Source: Aquilaria yunnanensis (lineage: Eukaryota > Streptophyta > Magnoliopsida > Malvales > Thymelaeaceae). Taken from it: a stretch of 64,000 bases of DNA. The stretch spans positions 70,798,393 through 70,862,392 of the forward strand of contig CM077594.1 in assembly GCA_039654915.1 (NCBI GenBank). Direction: 5' to 3'. Numbering within the stretch: the first letter of the stretch is position 1; every line of letters begins with the position of its first letter. Below, in pieces: positions 24,690 to 36,232 of this stretch. The position numbers and the translations under genes were made by a program. Under the pieces are notes generated by a model. The model made no database searches, was not told the origin of the DNA, and was given only the letters and a program-made list of their open reading frames with translations.

Positions 24690-24910
24690 AGGTAAGGCCC
24701 AAATTAGCCTTTTCTGTGAACTGAGGCCCATTTTCTGTGAACTCAGGCCTACATTGGCCTTTCCCTGGAATCCAGGCCCAACTTGGCCTTTTCTGAAATT
24801 CAGGCCCACTTGGCCTGTTTATTTTCTCAGGCCCACTGGGCCTTTTATCTTTTCAGGCCCACTCGCCCTTTTAATTTCTCAGGCCCACTTGGCCTTTTAA
24901 TTTCTTTTTT
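24690..24910. repeat. Short interspersed palindromic units AGGCCCACTTGGCCT in S2
   Basis: Six or so imperfect units of 30-45 bp each contain AGGCCCA(C)TTGGCCTTTT or a variant. The core is a near-palindrome (GGCCCACTGGGCC in one unit). Confidence 0.65.
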
Positions 24911-24951
24911 GGACTTGGACCAACTTAACATTTAGGCCCAATTTTACATTT

Positions 24952-25163
24952 TCATAATTTTAGGCCCAGCTTACATTTCCAGGACTTGGGCCTATATTAA
25001 CCTTTTCAGGATTTAGCCCAATTCAGCCTTTAGGCCCAATATTACATTTCCAGGACTTGGGCCTATATTAACCTTTTCAGGATTTAGCCCAATTCAGCCT
25101 TTAGGCCCAATATTACATTTCCAGGACTTGGGCCTATATTAACCTTTTCAGGATTTAGCCCAA
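24952..25163. repeat. 71-bp tandem repeat, nearly three copies, in S2
   Basis: The string CATTTCCAGGACTTGGGCC starts at 24974, 25045 and 25116, exactly 71 bases apart, and the flanking bases are almost identical between copies. A recent local duplication. Confidence 0.88.
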
Positions 25164-25389
25164 GTCTTGAGTCAAAGTAGCCCACTTGCCAATAATGCCA
25201 TTTATGGCCCATTTAACCAATATTACCCAAAACTTTTGGGTTTTTTTTTTTCACTTAAGTACCTGAAGAACAATTGTTGACAAAATTGTTCTTGAATTCT
25301 TCTTTGCCACTTTAGTGCCAAATTTCCATTGTGAACACTTTTGCCACCAAAATACTTGGTTAACACACATCCACCAAAAAATTGGCACC

Positions 25390-26160
25390 ATGGCCGAATG
25401 CATGCTTCATTTCTTCTTTGTGATTTTTGCTTGTACAAGTCATCTAGGACTCAAAAACATGCCAAGAACACTTGGCTCCACATGGCTAACATGCCAAGAC
25501 ATTAAAAACCACATATGGCCGAATCCTCCATGGCTTGATTTTGCTTGCAAAACTCCTCTTTTCACATTCAAATTTTGACCATTATCATGCACACTCACAA
25601 GAACATCTTCACTACCAAGAACACTTGGAAAAGTGCACATGCAAGCCAAAATACCCATTTGGCCGAATTTGTTCCTTGCTTTTCTTTGCATCCTTTGCTT
25701 GATTCCTTGCTTGGAAAGGCTATACAAGCCTCGAGGCACCAAGAACACTTGGTTTCAAGCCTCAAAATACCATGGACATTCATGGCCGATATTTCCTCCT
25801 TGCTTTTCTTGGAGTTCTCCTCCATTTCCTTGCTTTTCATGGCTTAAAAGTGCAATGCATGCCTTGAACTCTCAAGTTGAGTCCAAGAGCACTATAAATC
25901 CTCCATGGCCGAATCTTCAAGAGCTTTTCCTTGCAAAAATCCAGCATATACAAAGCATTAAAAAGTAATATCTAGCTCAAAACAGAAGAAATCAACAATG
26001 AAAAACATGATTCACTTACAACCTTGTTTTGGCCGAATCTTCACTTGTTCTTTCTTGATGTTTTCTTTGTTTCTCTTGCTCCTCATGGCTTAGAAATGCC
26101 ATGCATGTAATGAGCTCTTGAGGTGAGCTCAAGAACACTAATTTCTCCATATGGCCGAAA
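25390..26160. repeat. Degenerate tandem array, about 123-bp period, TGGCCGAA core, in S2
   Basis: GGCCG occurs at 25392, 25517, 25661, 25784, 25907, 26031 and 26153, with steps of 125, 144, 123, 123, 124 and 122. Units share CCAAGAACACTTGG-like and CTTGCTTTTC-like segments. The core is the reverse complement of the S3 array core. ORFs in this stretch are by-products of the repeats. Confidence 0.75.
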
Positions 26161-27507
26161 CTTTCAAGTGCGATTTCTTGAACATCTTGCTTGATTCATG
26201 CTCTAGATGGGTTTAGAAGTACAAAATCGCTAAGAAAATGTGTTTGCATGAGTGAGGATGAGTGTTTCTAGTCATGGCCAAAAGGTAGGATGAAGGAAGA
26301 AGATGAAGAGAGCTTGGAGAAACCATGGCTGAATGTACGAAATTCTAGAGAGAAGGGAGAGCGTTTGTGAGCTAAAGAGAGAGAGATGAAATGAAAATGA
26401 ATGGGAGGAGGAGCATGGCCGAATGTATGCTTGCACATGGAAGGAAATGTAGTCCAAATGCAAGCCAAATGCATATTCAAGTGTGATGGCCGGCCATGTG
26501 ATTCAAAATGGGGGAGAAAAGTCAAATGCAATAATTCATGGACAAAAGAAGGTGGTGTCCTATCAAAACAACTCATTTGTTTAATTTATATGTCATGGCC
26601 AAATTTTTTAATGGAAAAGGGGGGAGAATGAGTCAAATGCTCATTAAAGAATTGATTTGACAAGTGATGGTGAGGAGAAATAAAATAATGTAAAGTAGGA
26701 GACAAAGACTAGTCAAAAATGATGGGCAAAATATTATATTATATGGCAAGTGGGGGACAAGACTTAAGAGATGATTATTTTAATCAAAGTGGAGGCAAAT
26801 TTTTATTCATTTAATGGGGATGGCCGGCCATGGCTTAAAATGCCATGCAAAATGGTCTAATCCCTCCTTTGGCCCTCCACCTTTCTTCAATTGTTCAATT
26901 GAGTCCTCCCACAAACTTTACCTTTGAACAATTGAGTCCCTCAACTTTAATTTCCACCAGTTTCATTACCAAAACTCTTGGCCTAAGCCAAGCAAAATTC
27001 CAAGAGTGTCCAACACTCATTTATGCCCATTCCATAATTAATTTAAGATCTCCCGAGCTTACCAAGCTCAATTCCCAATTAGGAAAAATTTCCATGTCTC
27101 CTCAATTTAATTGCTAAGTTTCCAAATTAGGAAACTTTTTATTTCCACTAATCCTCTTAACCCGGGACTTAGTCATTTAGCCTTTTCTGGGTGTAACAAA
27201 TAGCACTTCCATACCATTCATATCCTTCCCATAACTCTCCAACGCTCCTTCTTGAGAGTTTTGCAATTCGGTACCTGAATTCCCAAAACCTTACAAAAAG
27301 GTCCATAGGTTACTTAAGAAATAAGTAATCCTTAAGGCTTTTCTTGGGGGCCAAGTTAGCAACTTAGAACACTTTTAAGGAGGTTTTTATTATACCTTTT
27401 ACCCCTCATACTTGAATCATTATGAAGAGAATTACACAATATAATGGTTTTTTGACCATTATGCTACACTTTTAATTCTCCCATTTTTGTGAAGTGGTAA
27501 CACTCTA

Positions 27508-28755
27508 ACCATATCCTTTGGCTCATGTTCAACTTTTTCTAAGTGAACAAGTACTTTAGGCTCTTATGGTCAATGTAAATCACAAATGAACTACCGATCA
27601 AGTAATGCCTCCATTGCTTTAAAGCAAAAATCACCGCAGCTAGCTCTAGGTCATGGGTACGATAATTTTGCTCATGGAGTCTCAACTGCCTTAACCCATA
27701 AGCAATGACATTTCTGTCTTATGTAAGTACACAACCTAACCCAGATCTAGATGCATCTATATAGATGATGTAGTGCTTGCTTGGATTAGGAAGAATCAAT
27801 ATTGGAGTTTTAATCAATCTCTTCTTGAGCTTCTGGAAACTCTTTCACATTTCTCAGTCCACTCACACCTTTGAGCCTTCATGGTCAGATGAGTAAGAGC
27901 TGAGGCAATCATAGAGAAACCTAATACAAATCTTCTGTAGTATCCAGCCAATCCTAGGAAACTTCTGATTTCCTTTATAGTCTTTGGTCTTTCCCACTCT
28001 CACATTGCCTTGACCTTTTCAGGGTCTGCCTTAAGGCCTTGTGCAAGTATAATGTGTCCTAGGAAAGACACTTCCCTTATCCAAAATTGGCATTTGGATA
28101 ACTTGGCATAAAGTTGATAATCCAGCAAAGTATTTAAGACAATCTTTAGGTGATGTTCACGTTCATTTTCATCCTTGCAATACACTAGGATGTTATCAAT
28201 GAACACAACCACAAATTTATCTAAATGTGGTCTGAACACCCCGTTCATTAGGTCCATGAAAGCAGTTGGGGCATTAGTCAAACCAAATGGCATGACTGTG
28301 TTCTCATAATGCCCATATATGGTCCTAAATGCTGTCTTAGGAATATCCTCTTCCTTTACTCTTAATTGAAAGTATCCTGATCTCAAATCTATCTCGGAGA
28401 AGATCTTAGCTCCCTTGAGTTGATCAAATAGATCCTCAATCCTAAGGAGTGGATACTTGTTCTTGATAGTCACTATATTAAGCTTCTTATAGCCAATGCA
28501 TAGTCTTAATGATCCATCTTTCTTCTTAACAAAGAGCACTAAAGCTTCCCACAGTGAAACACTTGGATTTATGAACCCTTTTTCAAGAAGTTCATCAAGT
28601 TGTTTCTTGAGCTCATTCATCTCTGTGATAGGCATTCTGTACGAAGGAATATATATTGGACTAGCTCCTGGCTGTAGCTTGATCTCAAACTCAATCTCCC
28701 TTGGTAGAGGAATTCTTTGCAAGTCTTTAGGAAAGGCTTGTGGAAAGTCTCTCAC
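27508..28755 (-). pseudogene. Reverse transcriptase and RNase H of element Z
   Basis: Reverse transcriptase is a clean 251-codon frame (28755 to 28000): [14 protein letters not shown] at the entry, then [69 protein letters not shown] and the active-site block [11 protein letters not shown]. The catalytic FIDD is FIDN here and CIDYRKLN has become CIGYKKLN, so the enzyme would be dead even in this open frame. Downstream, RNase H reads [31 protein letters not shown] and [13 protein letters not shown] (about 27720-27540), with a stop before the usual Q. It ends at 27508 where S1 is inserted. The sister element Y keeps FIDD. Confidence 0.9.
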
Positions 28756-29240
28756 TACAGGTATTCTTTCACTTCCTCATCACAGAGCAATTCATTCAAT
28801 ACATAATAGAACTCATGCCTAGAAATCACAGGTATCTCATCTAGTACTTCTAGTTCCATGTCATGCATTTCATACATTAATTCCTTAGAATTCACTAATG
28901 CTTGCACTTCACCATTAGGCAATGTGATTTCCCTCTTAGCACAATCAATTCTTATGTTATGCATTGCAAGCTAATTCATACCTAGCACTGTATCATACAT
29001 AGGAATGTCCAACACTAGCAGATTACTCATAACCTTAGTCTTTCCTACTACTAGCTCACAATCTTTAGCTAGTTCATTAGTGAAAAGACATTGACTACCT
29101 GTTGTTTTCACTAAGGATTTACTAGACAAGATTCGAATAGGCAAATTCATGGCATCAACCAATTTCCTAGCTATTATAGTCACAGATGTACCAATATTAA
29201 ACAAAACACTAACAGGCATACCATTTAAGTAAATGTTACC
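28755..29240 (-). pseudogene. Protease and protease-RT linker of element Z
   Basis: The frame 29219-28971 reads VSVLFNIGTSVTII, where plant gypsy proteases have LFDSGASHSFI or similar. The catalytic Asp of D(S/T)GA is Asn and the next Ser is Ile. It continues to YDTVLGMN, where TAG replaces the usual Trp codon, followed by LAMHNIRIDCAKREI and the linker EVLDEIPVI (28964-28755). The retropepsin would process the polyprotein. This copy lacks its nucleophile. Confidence 0.8.
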
Positions 29241-29341
29241 TTCTAGTGATCCTCCCTACTGTGGTGTCTCTAGTTTCTCCACTTGGAACCTCTGCCAGCT
29301 TTCTACACTGGCGGCCGTAGAACTGGAGGAACTTGTCTCCG

Positions 29342-30774
29342 CTATCCCTCCCTAGGTGCTCCCTTTCTTGGTCCTGCTCCAATAGGCCTCACTGGACATT
29401 GGTCTTCTAGCCTTCTTCCTTGAGCATGTAGCCAGCCCTTGATCCAATATATCATGGCACCACATTTCAGACACGCATGGGTATCAAAGTAGGAAGGTTT
29501 CTTCTCATGAAACTTCTTACACTTAGGACACCTTAGGCCAAGGAACTTGCCTTTAACCTTGCCCTCGCCGCCCAGATGAGAACTCTTGGCAATTCCCATG
29601 CCATGTGGTGGCTTCTTCTACTTGCCTACTGAGTGGCTACTTTCCCCAGGTCCACTGGGAAAATATCTACTCTCATACTTGTTTTGCTCTACCAATAAAG
29701 CCTTCTACACTGCCTTATAATATGTCAATGCTCCGAATGGCCTCACAGCCTTTTAGATAACTGATCTTAGGCCTCAGACAAATCTTTTTGCATTCAACTC
29801 CTCCAGTCCATGAAACTGATGAGCATATCTCACTTACTGATTGAATTTGTGCTCATACTTTATGACACTCAAGTTGTCATGCCTTAGAGCATCAAATTCA
29901 GCTTAGTTCTTGTCCTTGATAGCATCACTTATGTACTACTCCTAAAAAGCTGAGTAAACTCTGGCCAACTCATCTTTATATCTTTTCCTAGCCTTCTGCC
30001 CTTCTGGATAGCATATCTATCTATGGTGTTTCTCCACCACATATATTCACTGCCTACCAAATTAGAAGTAGCCAGTGACACCTTCTTGGTGGAGCTGAAT
30101 GGCATCCCCTCAAATATCTTTTCTATGAAGATTAACCATTTTTTAGCTCTTTCTAGTTCTGTTCTTCCATCAAACTATGCAGGCCTTAGTCCTTGGAACC
30201 TCTCCAACAGTCTAACTTCATCTAGGCCTTCTAGATCCTCAGCTCTCTATCTCCTAGATTTGTGAAATTCCTTAGCAAGGTGATGCTCTCTGTGGTCTCT
30301 ATGCCTTCTCCAGCCTTTTCTCTCATGATCTTCCCCAATCTCATTTCTGGTGGAGGAATGGTCATAGACTGAGGGATTAGTCCTAGACACCTTACCACTC
30401 TTAGATCTTACTATTCTTTCCCTATGATTTCTCTTATCTTTATCTTCTACTTCATCAACCTCATCATTTGTCTTTTCCAATCTTCTAGAAGGAACATTTT
30501 CAAATGTGTTCCTAGCCTCCTCTTCTAGTTGCCACTGTGCATTCTGAACTGATTAAGCTGGTGCTAGTTGGACTCCTTGATGTTGTGCTTGAATCAGTCT
30601 TACTAAGTTTTCATTAATTAGAGCTAAGTTCCTCTGAAGCTCTAACCATACTTAAGGCACTTCAAGGTTTTGTGCCCCTTGTTGGCCCTAACTCCTCATT
30701 TCCTGTCTGTCTCTTTGTTGCCTAGGTTTAATAGGTGGCCTTAAGGGTGGTTCCCCTCTCCTTGTGGCTACCAT
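29342..30774 (-). pseudogene. gag: gag of element Z
   Basis: The minus-strand start ATG is at 30774 (MVATRRGEPP). A charged N-terminal arm, HHLAKEF, then the gag core (LERFQGLRPA, WLIFIEKIFEGM, ATSNLVGSEYMWW, about 30230-30030), EFDALRHDNLSV (near 29900), GLEELNAKRFV and VRPFGAL follow. The zinc region (29599-29342) keeps CPKCKKFHEKKP and CLKCGAMIYWIKGW, but the knuckle His and last Cys are replaced by Tyr and Trp. Several stops interrupt the frame. The order and motifs match Y's gag at 51251-52250. Structural protein, non-functional. Confidence 0.85.
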
Positions 30775-30853
30775 GTTTACTTCCTATTCATAATTCATCA
30801 TAGAGCACATATAAAGATCATAGGTATTTCAATGGTACTTTACACTAGCAGCT

Positions 30854-32268
30854 TGTTAGTGTTGTGCCCAAAAGCCAGTCATGAGATGATTGTATTGTTC
30901 TACATTGAGTCATGATATTTTATTAAAGCATTAATCTAGCAATTATGTTCGTTATTTTATTTCTACGTAACTTAATAAACATAATTGTAACCCTAGAATA
31001 ATGATATTCTCAAACGTCCCTGGTCTAGTATTATTGTGGAGCGGGTTCCAATAATACATAACGACTAGCATATGTGGAGGCTAATATGAGATATGTAATC
31101 TACATATGGGTACAAGTTGGAGAACTTGTGTACTGGACCAACCCACCATGAGAACACTACATGGATCATTATATGAGTGTCATAAGTGATTCTCATAGTA
31201 ATCATGGTATATGTAGTCCTTCGACCTAAGATCATCAAGGTCTCCTACATGTGAGTTACATACTTTGATACTTCCCTTTGTTGCTCGAAACTGAGTGAAC
31301 TTGAAGGAGGTCATTGGGTATGTCACATATCATGTGGAGGGATTTGTATGATCAAGATGGGATTTGTCCCTCCTATGTAACGGGAGTGATATCTTCGGGC
31401 CCATTGATAAAGTAAGACTTAGAAAAATGCATGGCCATGCTCGGATGAGTTGATATACGATATCAATGTCATCAGTTTAAGTTGGTCTACTCGGTAATCA
31501 AGAAACCAAAGATTGGGCTATACGAGATGGACACTTTCCATATCTCGTGCTTAATCTTGATATCTTGGACAAAGGGACAATGGCATATATCGGTGATGAT
31601 CATAAAGGTTTAGTCGAATCACCGACAATCTTATCACCTGGATAGCAATGATGTGTTGCTAGACACCGCTCATTGCTTATGATCATAAATGTGATTTATG
31701 ATCATTGTCAGCGTGGTAAGAGCCTATTGGGTCACACACATAGAGCTATTTGGATAATCAGAGTGCATGTGTTAATTATTTGGGTTATGGTTTCACAATA
31801 ATTTTGTATTAATAATGGGCCCAAAAGTTGAGCCATTATTAAGCCCAAAATTGAAGCCTAATTGGATTAGGGCTTTGAAACCCATTAGGCCTAGAAGTTG
31901 AGTCTCACTATAAATAAAACTTTTAGTAAGAAATTTGTAGCTTCTTGCCCTAGCCTCCCAAAAGGACAATCGCACTCTTCTCTTGCAATTCCTTGGAGGA
32001 CGCAAGCTAGCACTGCAAGTACAATAGAAATGCATCTGCCGGGACGTGGTGGAAGCGTTGTGATCCCAAGAGGCTCGTGTGGTTACCATAGAGAGCTTGA
32101 ACACGTCAACTATTCAAGTTTTGTGATTCGACTCTATAGTTAGGTGAGAGATCTCAACCAAAAATTAGGTATGAAAATTTTCAAACATCCAGTTTACCCT
32201 GTTTCACTTGGATCCTAGAGGGTTTTGGTTAAATTCCGCTGCGTTTGTTTGGCTCCCGAAACCCAACA
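30854..32268 (+). mobile_element. Copia solo LTR C, TSD CAGCT
   Basis: A 1,415-bp LTR from TGTTAGTG to CCCAACA lies in the leader of Z, with CAGCT at 30849-30853 and 32269-32273. It is full length and close in sequence to the 3' LTR of the copia element. TATAAATA is at 31909-31916. No internal sequence remains. Confidence 0.95.
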
Positions 32269-32340
32269 CAGCTGACCAAACTTAATTCATGTATGTGGCT
32301 AGCATGCATAATGCAACTATATGCTATGTACATGTACAAA

Positions 32341-32356
32341 CCATGCTCTGATACCA
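32341..32356 (-). promoter_or_regulatory. Primer-binding site of element Z (tRNA-iMet type)
   Basis: On the minus strand TGGTATCAGAGCATGG begins five bases after the LTR end GAGTGGGTAACA. TGGTATCAGAGC complements the 3' end of plant initiator tRNA-Met, the usual primer for these elements. It confirms that Z lies on the minus strand. Confidence 0.85.
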
Positions 32357-32361
32357 ACATT

Positions 32362-35300
32362 TGTTACCCACTCTGGGGTAGTCTAGTGATGGTACCAAAA
32401 TTGTGCATTTAAACCCCCAGGTTTGGTATGTCTGGTAGGCGATCAGAATAATACTTAGTTTGCATGCCCAAGCTGCCCTCTTAGGCACTATGTAAATACA
32501 TGAATATTGGTCTAACCATTGTACACAAATTCACATTTTATGCACACCATGGTAGCCGGGAAAGAAAACACTAGCACAAGTGTTAATCTTGGCTACCACA
32601 CATTAGGCATTGTTACTAGGTTTGGGTTTCTAGCCACTGCACCTGAAACTTCCTCTGAAAACCTATATTAATCTAGCCATGTACCCATGTGTTTTCTTGA
32701 ACCCATTATAAATTACAGTATTTAAACAAACTAGGAAAATTCATTTTACATCACTAGCCCACCTATGGACAAAGTTATGGGATTTTTAAGTTGGTTACAA
32801 AATTCTGACCAAATGAACGGTAACTTAGCCAACTTTGCAACATCATATCTTAGGCTAAAGGGCTCCAAATGTAGAAATTTCAAAGCTCATTTAAACCTCT
32901 ACATGTACTCTAGGACTAATCAAAATTTCATACTAAGATTCATTCTACACAGGGAGTTATAGAACTTAGAGTGCAGGGTTGAAATTTTGGTCACTTTATC
33001 ACCATTTTGCCCATTCAAAATTTTATAGACATGCAAACACTTCATTCACAAGTGGTAAGCCCCTCAAGGCTATTCCATACATGCCCAAAACATCTCAAAA
33101 TTGCATTCCCTTATCGCTAGCATCTTTACATAGCCAATACAAAATTTACCAACAAGCAGCCCATCTTACACACTTAGGTAGCCTATGCATAGCATCCACA
33201 TACATAGCAAACCAACCAATACTAGTTCACATACTTGCCAAACTTTACATGCCTTACATGTACATGTATCCATGCACTACATAATGTTCTTAACTCAGCT
33301 AAAACACACACCCTAGTTATAGGAGACCTTTAGACACAATGAACTCCAGAAACAGAATGCTGGACAGCTGCTGCATAGTACAATAAGCACCATCACTAAA
33401 AGTACCATATGTACTCCTAAAATCACCAAAAATACCATATCAAAACTAGACACATCAAACTTGAAGTCCCTAAAATTTCATAACAAAAATCAAACTACAA
33501 TGGTTAGTTTGAATGAGATCTATCTGCAGCACCTAAAATGGACAAAAATGGGGTAAATTTCTTGAATGAAACTTAGTAAAGGCTTATCAATAAAATCTTC
33601 AAACTCTAGTCATATAACTGAAATCCAAAGACACTAAAACAAGAAAATATAGTGTAAATACACAAACACAGCCATCCAAATGAACAAACAACATAGCAAC
33701 AAACAAATGTAATGCTGGCAGCAATAAACACATTAGGGTTAATTCATAAACAATTCAATAAACATTATGTAATCACTATGGAAGGCCTCTTCCAGCTAAT
33801 GCATAGCCTTAGGATGTTAATTGCTCTTTGTTAGTACTAACTTCAATTCTAGAAATCCCTGTAAACACTACCATCTTAGTGCATGAAAAATAGTAAGGCT
33901 AAAACCCTGTTCAGGCACTCCCCTTTAACCCATACTTGGTTCCTTGAGCTTTTAGCTCTCTTCCAAGCATGGTTTTGTTAGTATTGTGCCCAAAAGGCCA
34001 ATCATGAGATGATTCTATTTTTGCACATTGAGTCATGATATTTTATTGAGGCATTAATCCAGCAATTTTGTTTGTTGTTTTGTTTCTGCGTAACGTAATA
34101 AACATAATTGTAACCCTAGAATAATGATATTCTTAAACGTCCCTAGTCTAGTGTTATTGTGGAGCGGGTTGCAATAATACATAATGACTAGCATATGTGG
34201 AGACTAATATGAGATATGTAGTCTACATATGGGTACAAGTTGGAGAACTTGTGTACTGGACCGACCCACCATGAGAACACTTCATGGATCGTTATATGAG
34301 TGTCATAAGTGATTCTCATAGTGATCATGGTATATGTAGTCCTTCGACCTAAGATCAGCAAGGTTCCCTACATGTGAGTCACATACTTTGATACTTTTCT
34401 TTGTTGCTCGTAACTGAGTGAACTTGAAGGAGGTCATTGGGTATGTCACATATCATGCGGAGGGATTTGTATGATCAAGATGGGATTTGTCCCTCCTATG
34501 TAACAGGAGTGATATCTTTGGGCCCCTTGATAGAGTGAGACTTAGAAAATGCATGGCCATGCTCCGATGAGTTGATATATGATATCAATGTCGTCAGTTT
34601 AAGTTGGTCTACTCGGTAATCAAGAAACCAAAGATTGGGCTATACGAGAGTGACACATTCCATGTCTTGTGCTTAGTCTTGATATCTTGGACAAAGGGAC
34701 AATGGCATATATCGGTGATGATCATAAAGGTTTAGTCGATTCACCGACAATCTTGTCACTTGGGTAGCAATGATGTGTTGCTAGACACCGCTCATTGCTT
34801 ATGATCATAAATGTGATTTATGATCATTGCCAACATGGCAAGAGCCTATTGGGTCGCACACATAGAGCTATTTGGATCATTAGAGTGCATGGGCTAATTA
34901 TTTGGGTTATGGTTTCACTTTAATTTCGTATTAATAATGGGCCAAGGAGTTGAGCCATTATTAAGCCCGAAATTAAATCCTAATTGGATTAGGGCTTTGA
35001 AACCCATTAGGCCTGGAAGTTGAGTCTCACTATAAATACAACTTTTAAGTGAGAAATTCGCAGGTCTCCTTGCCCGAGTGTCCCAAAAGGACAGCCGCAC
35101 TCTTCTCTTGCAATTCCTTGGAGGACGCAAGCTAGCACTGCGAGCGCAAGAGAAACGCATCTGCCGGGACGTGGTGGAAGCGTGGTGATCCCGAGAGGCT
35201 CGTGTGGATACCATAGAGAGCCTGAACACATCAACTGTTCAGGTTTTGTGATTCGACTCTATAGTTGAGTGAGAGATCTCAACCGAAAATTAGGTATGAA

Positions 35301-36227
35301 ATTTTCGAACACCCGGTTTACCCCGTTTCACTTGGATCCTGGAGGGTTTCGGTTAAATTCCGCTGCGCTGTTTGGCTCCCGAAACCCAACAGGTCTCAGC
35401 TTCATGGATGCTTGATCATCATCTTAGGATAGTAAACAACCATGAAACATAAAGATAAAACTTACCTAAGCTATGAAAGTTGAAAATAACAAAGGAAGCT
35501 CAATAAACCCGAAAACTAGGGTTTTTCTTCCTCTTGTTGAATCCGATTGCTTTCCATTGTGATTTATTTGGATCTTGAGATATGATGGCTATGGAAGGTT
35601 ATGGATAAGCAAAGGAAGGATGATATGGCTACTCATGGCCAAAATGGCCAAGAAAAGGCAAGAAATCAAGATATTTACTTAATTAGATTAGTTTAACCTT
35701 AACCCTCACTTAGGTCACTCTAAGTGTGGCTTAAGCAAAGACTTTTTGGATAATATTTAGCCCTTATTTTTGACCTTAGAACCTGGAAATAAAAGGTTGG
35801 GATAATGCTAGAAATGGCCATCTTTTACTCTTGTCAAAAATCATCCTATCCTTAAGTTATTCTTGTGAATAATTGTACACCTAGTTATTCTAGGTTCTTG
35901 AATAATAGGTTTTGTTTCCTTTATGCAATTCATCCTCAAAAAATTGCTTCCATACCATTCAAATTCTTCCAAAATCTCTCTTTTAGAGTTGTACAATTTA
36001 GCACCCAAGTCTTGAAATCTTGAAATAAGACCCATATATTACGTGTAAAACATGCAATCCTTTAGGGCTCCCTTTAGTACCAAGTAACCATTGTAATCTT
36101 TTAAGGAGGTATAGATTATTCACTTTACCCCTCACATTTCATTCACTATGGTGAAAATTATGCTATGTAATGGTTTACAACCATTATACCTTTATATTGT
36201 AATTTTACCATTTATGAGGTGGTAACA
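32362..36227 (-). repeat. 5' LTR of element Z, split by copia solo LTR D
   Basis: The plus strand starts TGTTACCCACTCTGG at 32362 and ends GAGGTGGTAACA at 36227, the two LTR ends. Without D (33976-35391 plus its TSD) it is about 2.45 kb. It matches S1, W and the LTRs at 55911 and 62033. Outside it is CTCTA and then minus-strand gag of element X. Confidence 0.88.
33976..35391 (+). mobile_element. Copia solo LTR D, TSD GGTTT/GGTCT
   Basis: A 1,416-bp LTR runs from TGTTAGTA to CCCAACA. The flanks are GGTTT (33971-33975) and GGTCT (35392-35396), one T/C difference. TATAAATA is at 35031-35038. It is inserted in Z's 5' LTR. Confidence 0.92.
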
Positions 36228-36232
36228 CTCTA

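Larger units (their letters stand above)
19647..27198 (-). mobile_element. S2: long LTR-like insertion in S1, TSD GATAG/AATAG, split by S3
   Basis: S1 is interrupted at GATAG (19642-19646) and resumes at AATAG (27199-27203), a TSD with one G/A difference. The insert begins TGTCACACCC and ends GGTGTAACA, so on the minus strand it starts TGTTACACCC, a typical gypsy LTR start. Without S3 it is about 4.4 kb, with no gag or pol motif in any frame, so I read it as a very long solo LTR or a non-coding derivative. It shares landmarks with S3 and with 57985-62032 (the CAAGTGT...GCAACCAAGAAGCCC block, and a TGAGTT-AACTCAGTA block). Its right arm holds three kinds of tandem repeats listed separately. 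Confidence 0.75.
9634..27502 (-). mobile_element. S1: solo LTR of the Tekay/Del-like family inside Z's pol, carrying a copia element and S2
   Basis: The outer ends are TGTTACC at 9634 and GGTAACA at 27502. Z's pol is continuous across them: it reads up to CTTTA at 9629-9633 and resumes at CTCTA (27503-27507), a TSD with one C/T difference. Removing passengers leaves three blocks of LTR, 9634-9960, 17782-19646 and 27204-27502, about 2.49 kb, matching the full LTR length of the family (Z 5' LTR about 2.45 kb). There is no internal region between two LTRs, so S1 is a solo LTR in the same orientation as Z. The 17782-19646 block has small ORFs on both strands but no recognisable protein. Confidence 0.9.
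8333..36227 (-). mobile_element. Element Z: Tekay/Del-like Ty3/gypsy retrotransposon, heavily interrupted
   Basis: Read on the minus strand from right to left, Z has a 5' LTR (36227 down to 32362), a tRNA-iMet-type primer site, a leader, gag, protease, reverse transcriptase, RNase H (to 27508) and then, after a nested solo LTR, the rest of RNase H/linker and integrase (9633 down to 8333). Its integrase is cut at 8333 by element W, so the chromodomain and 3' LTR are left of the window. Insertions inside it are S1 with its own passengers, and copia solo LTRs C and D. The coding parts are pseudogenised. The outer right edge is TGTTACCACCTC reversed at 36227, next to CTCTA. Confidence 0.85.

Noticed and set aside
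22190..26160. CRISPR-like repeat arrays
   Set aside because: Repeats are long, diverged and without identical short units and unique spacers, and the DNA is eukaryotic.
32341..32356. Possible tRNA gene fragment
   Set aside because: It is a primer-binding site complementary to a tRNA 3' end. No cloverleaf is present.
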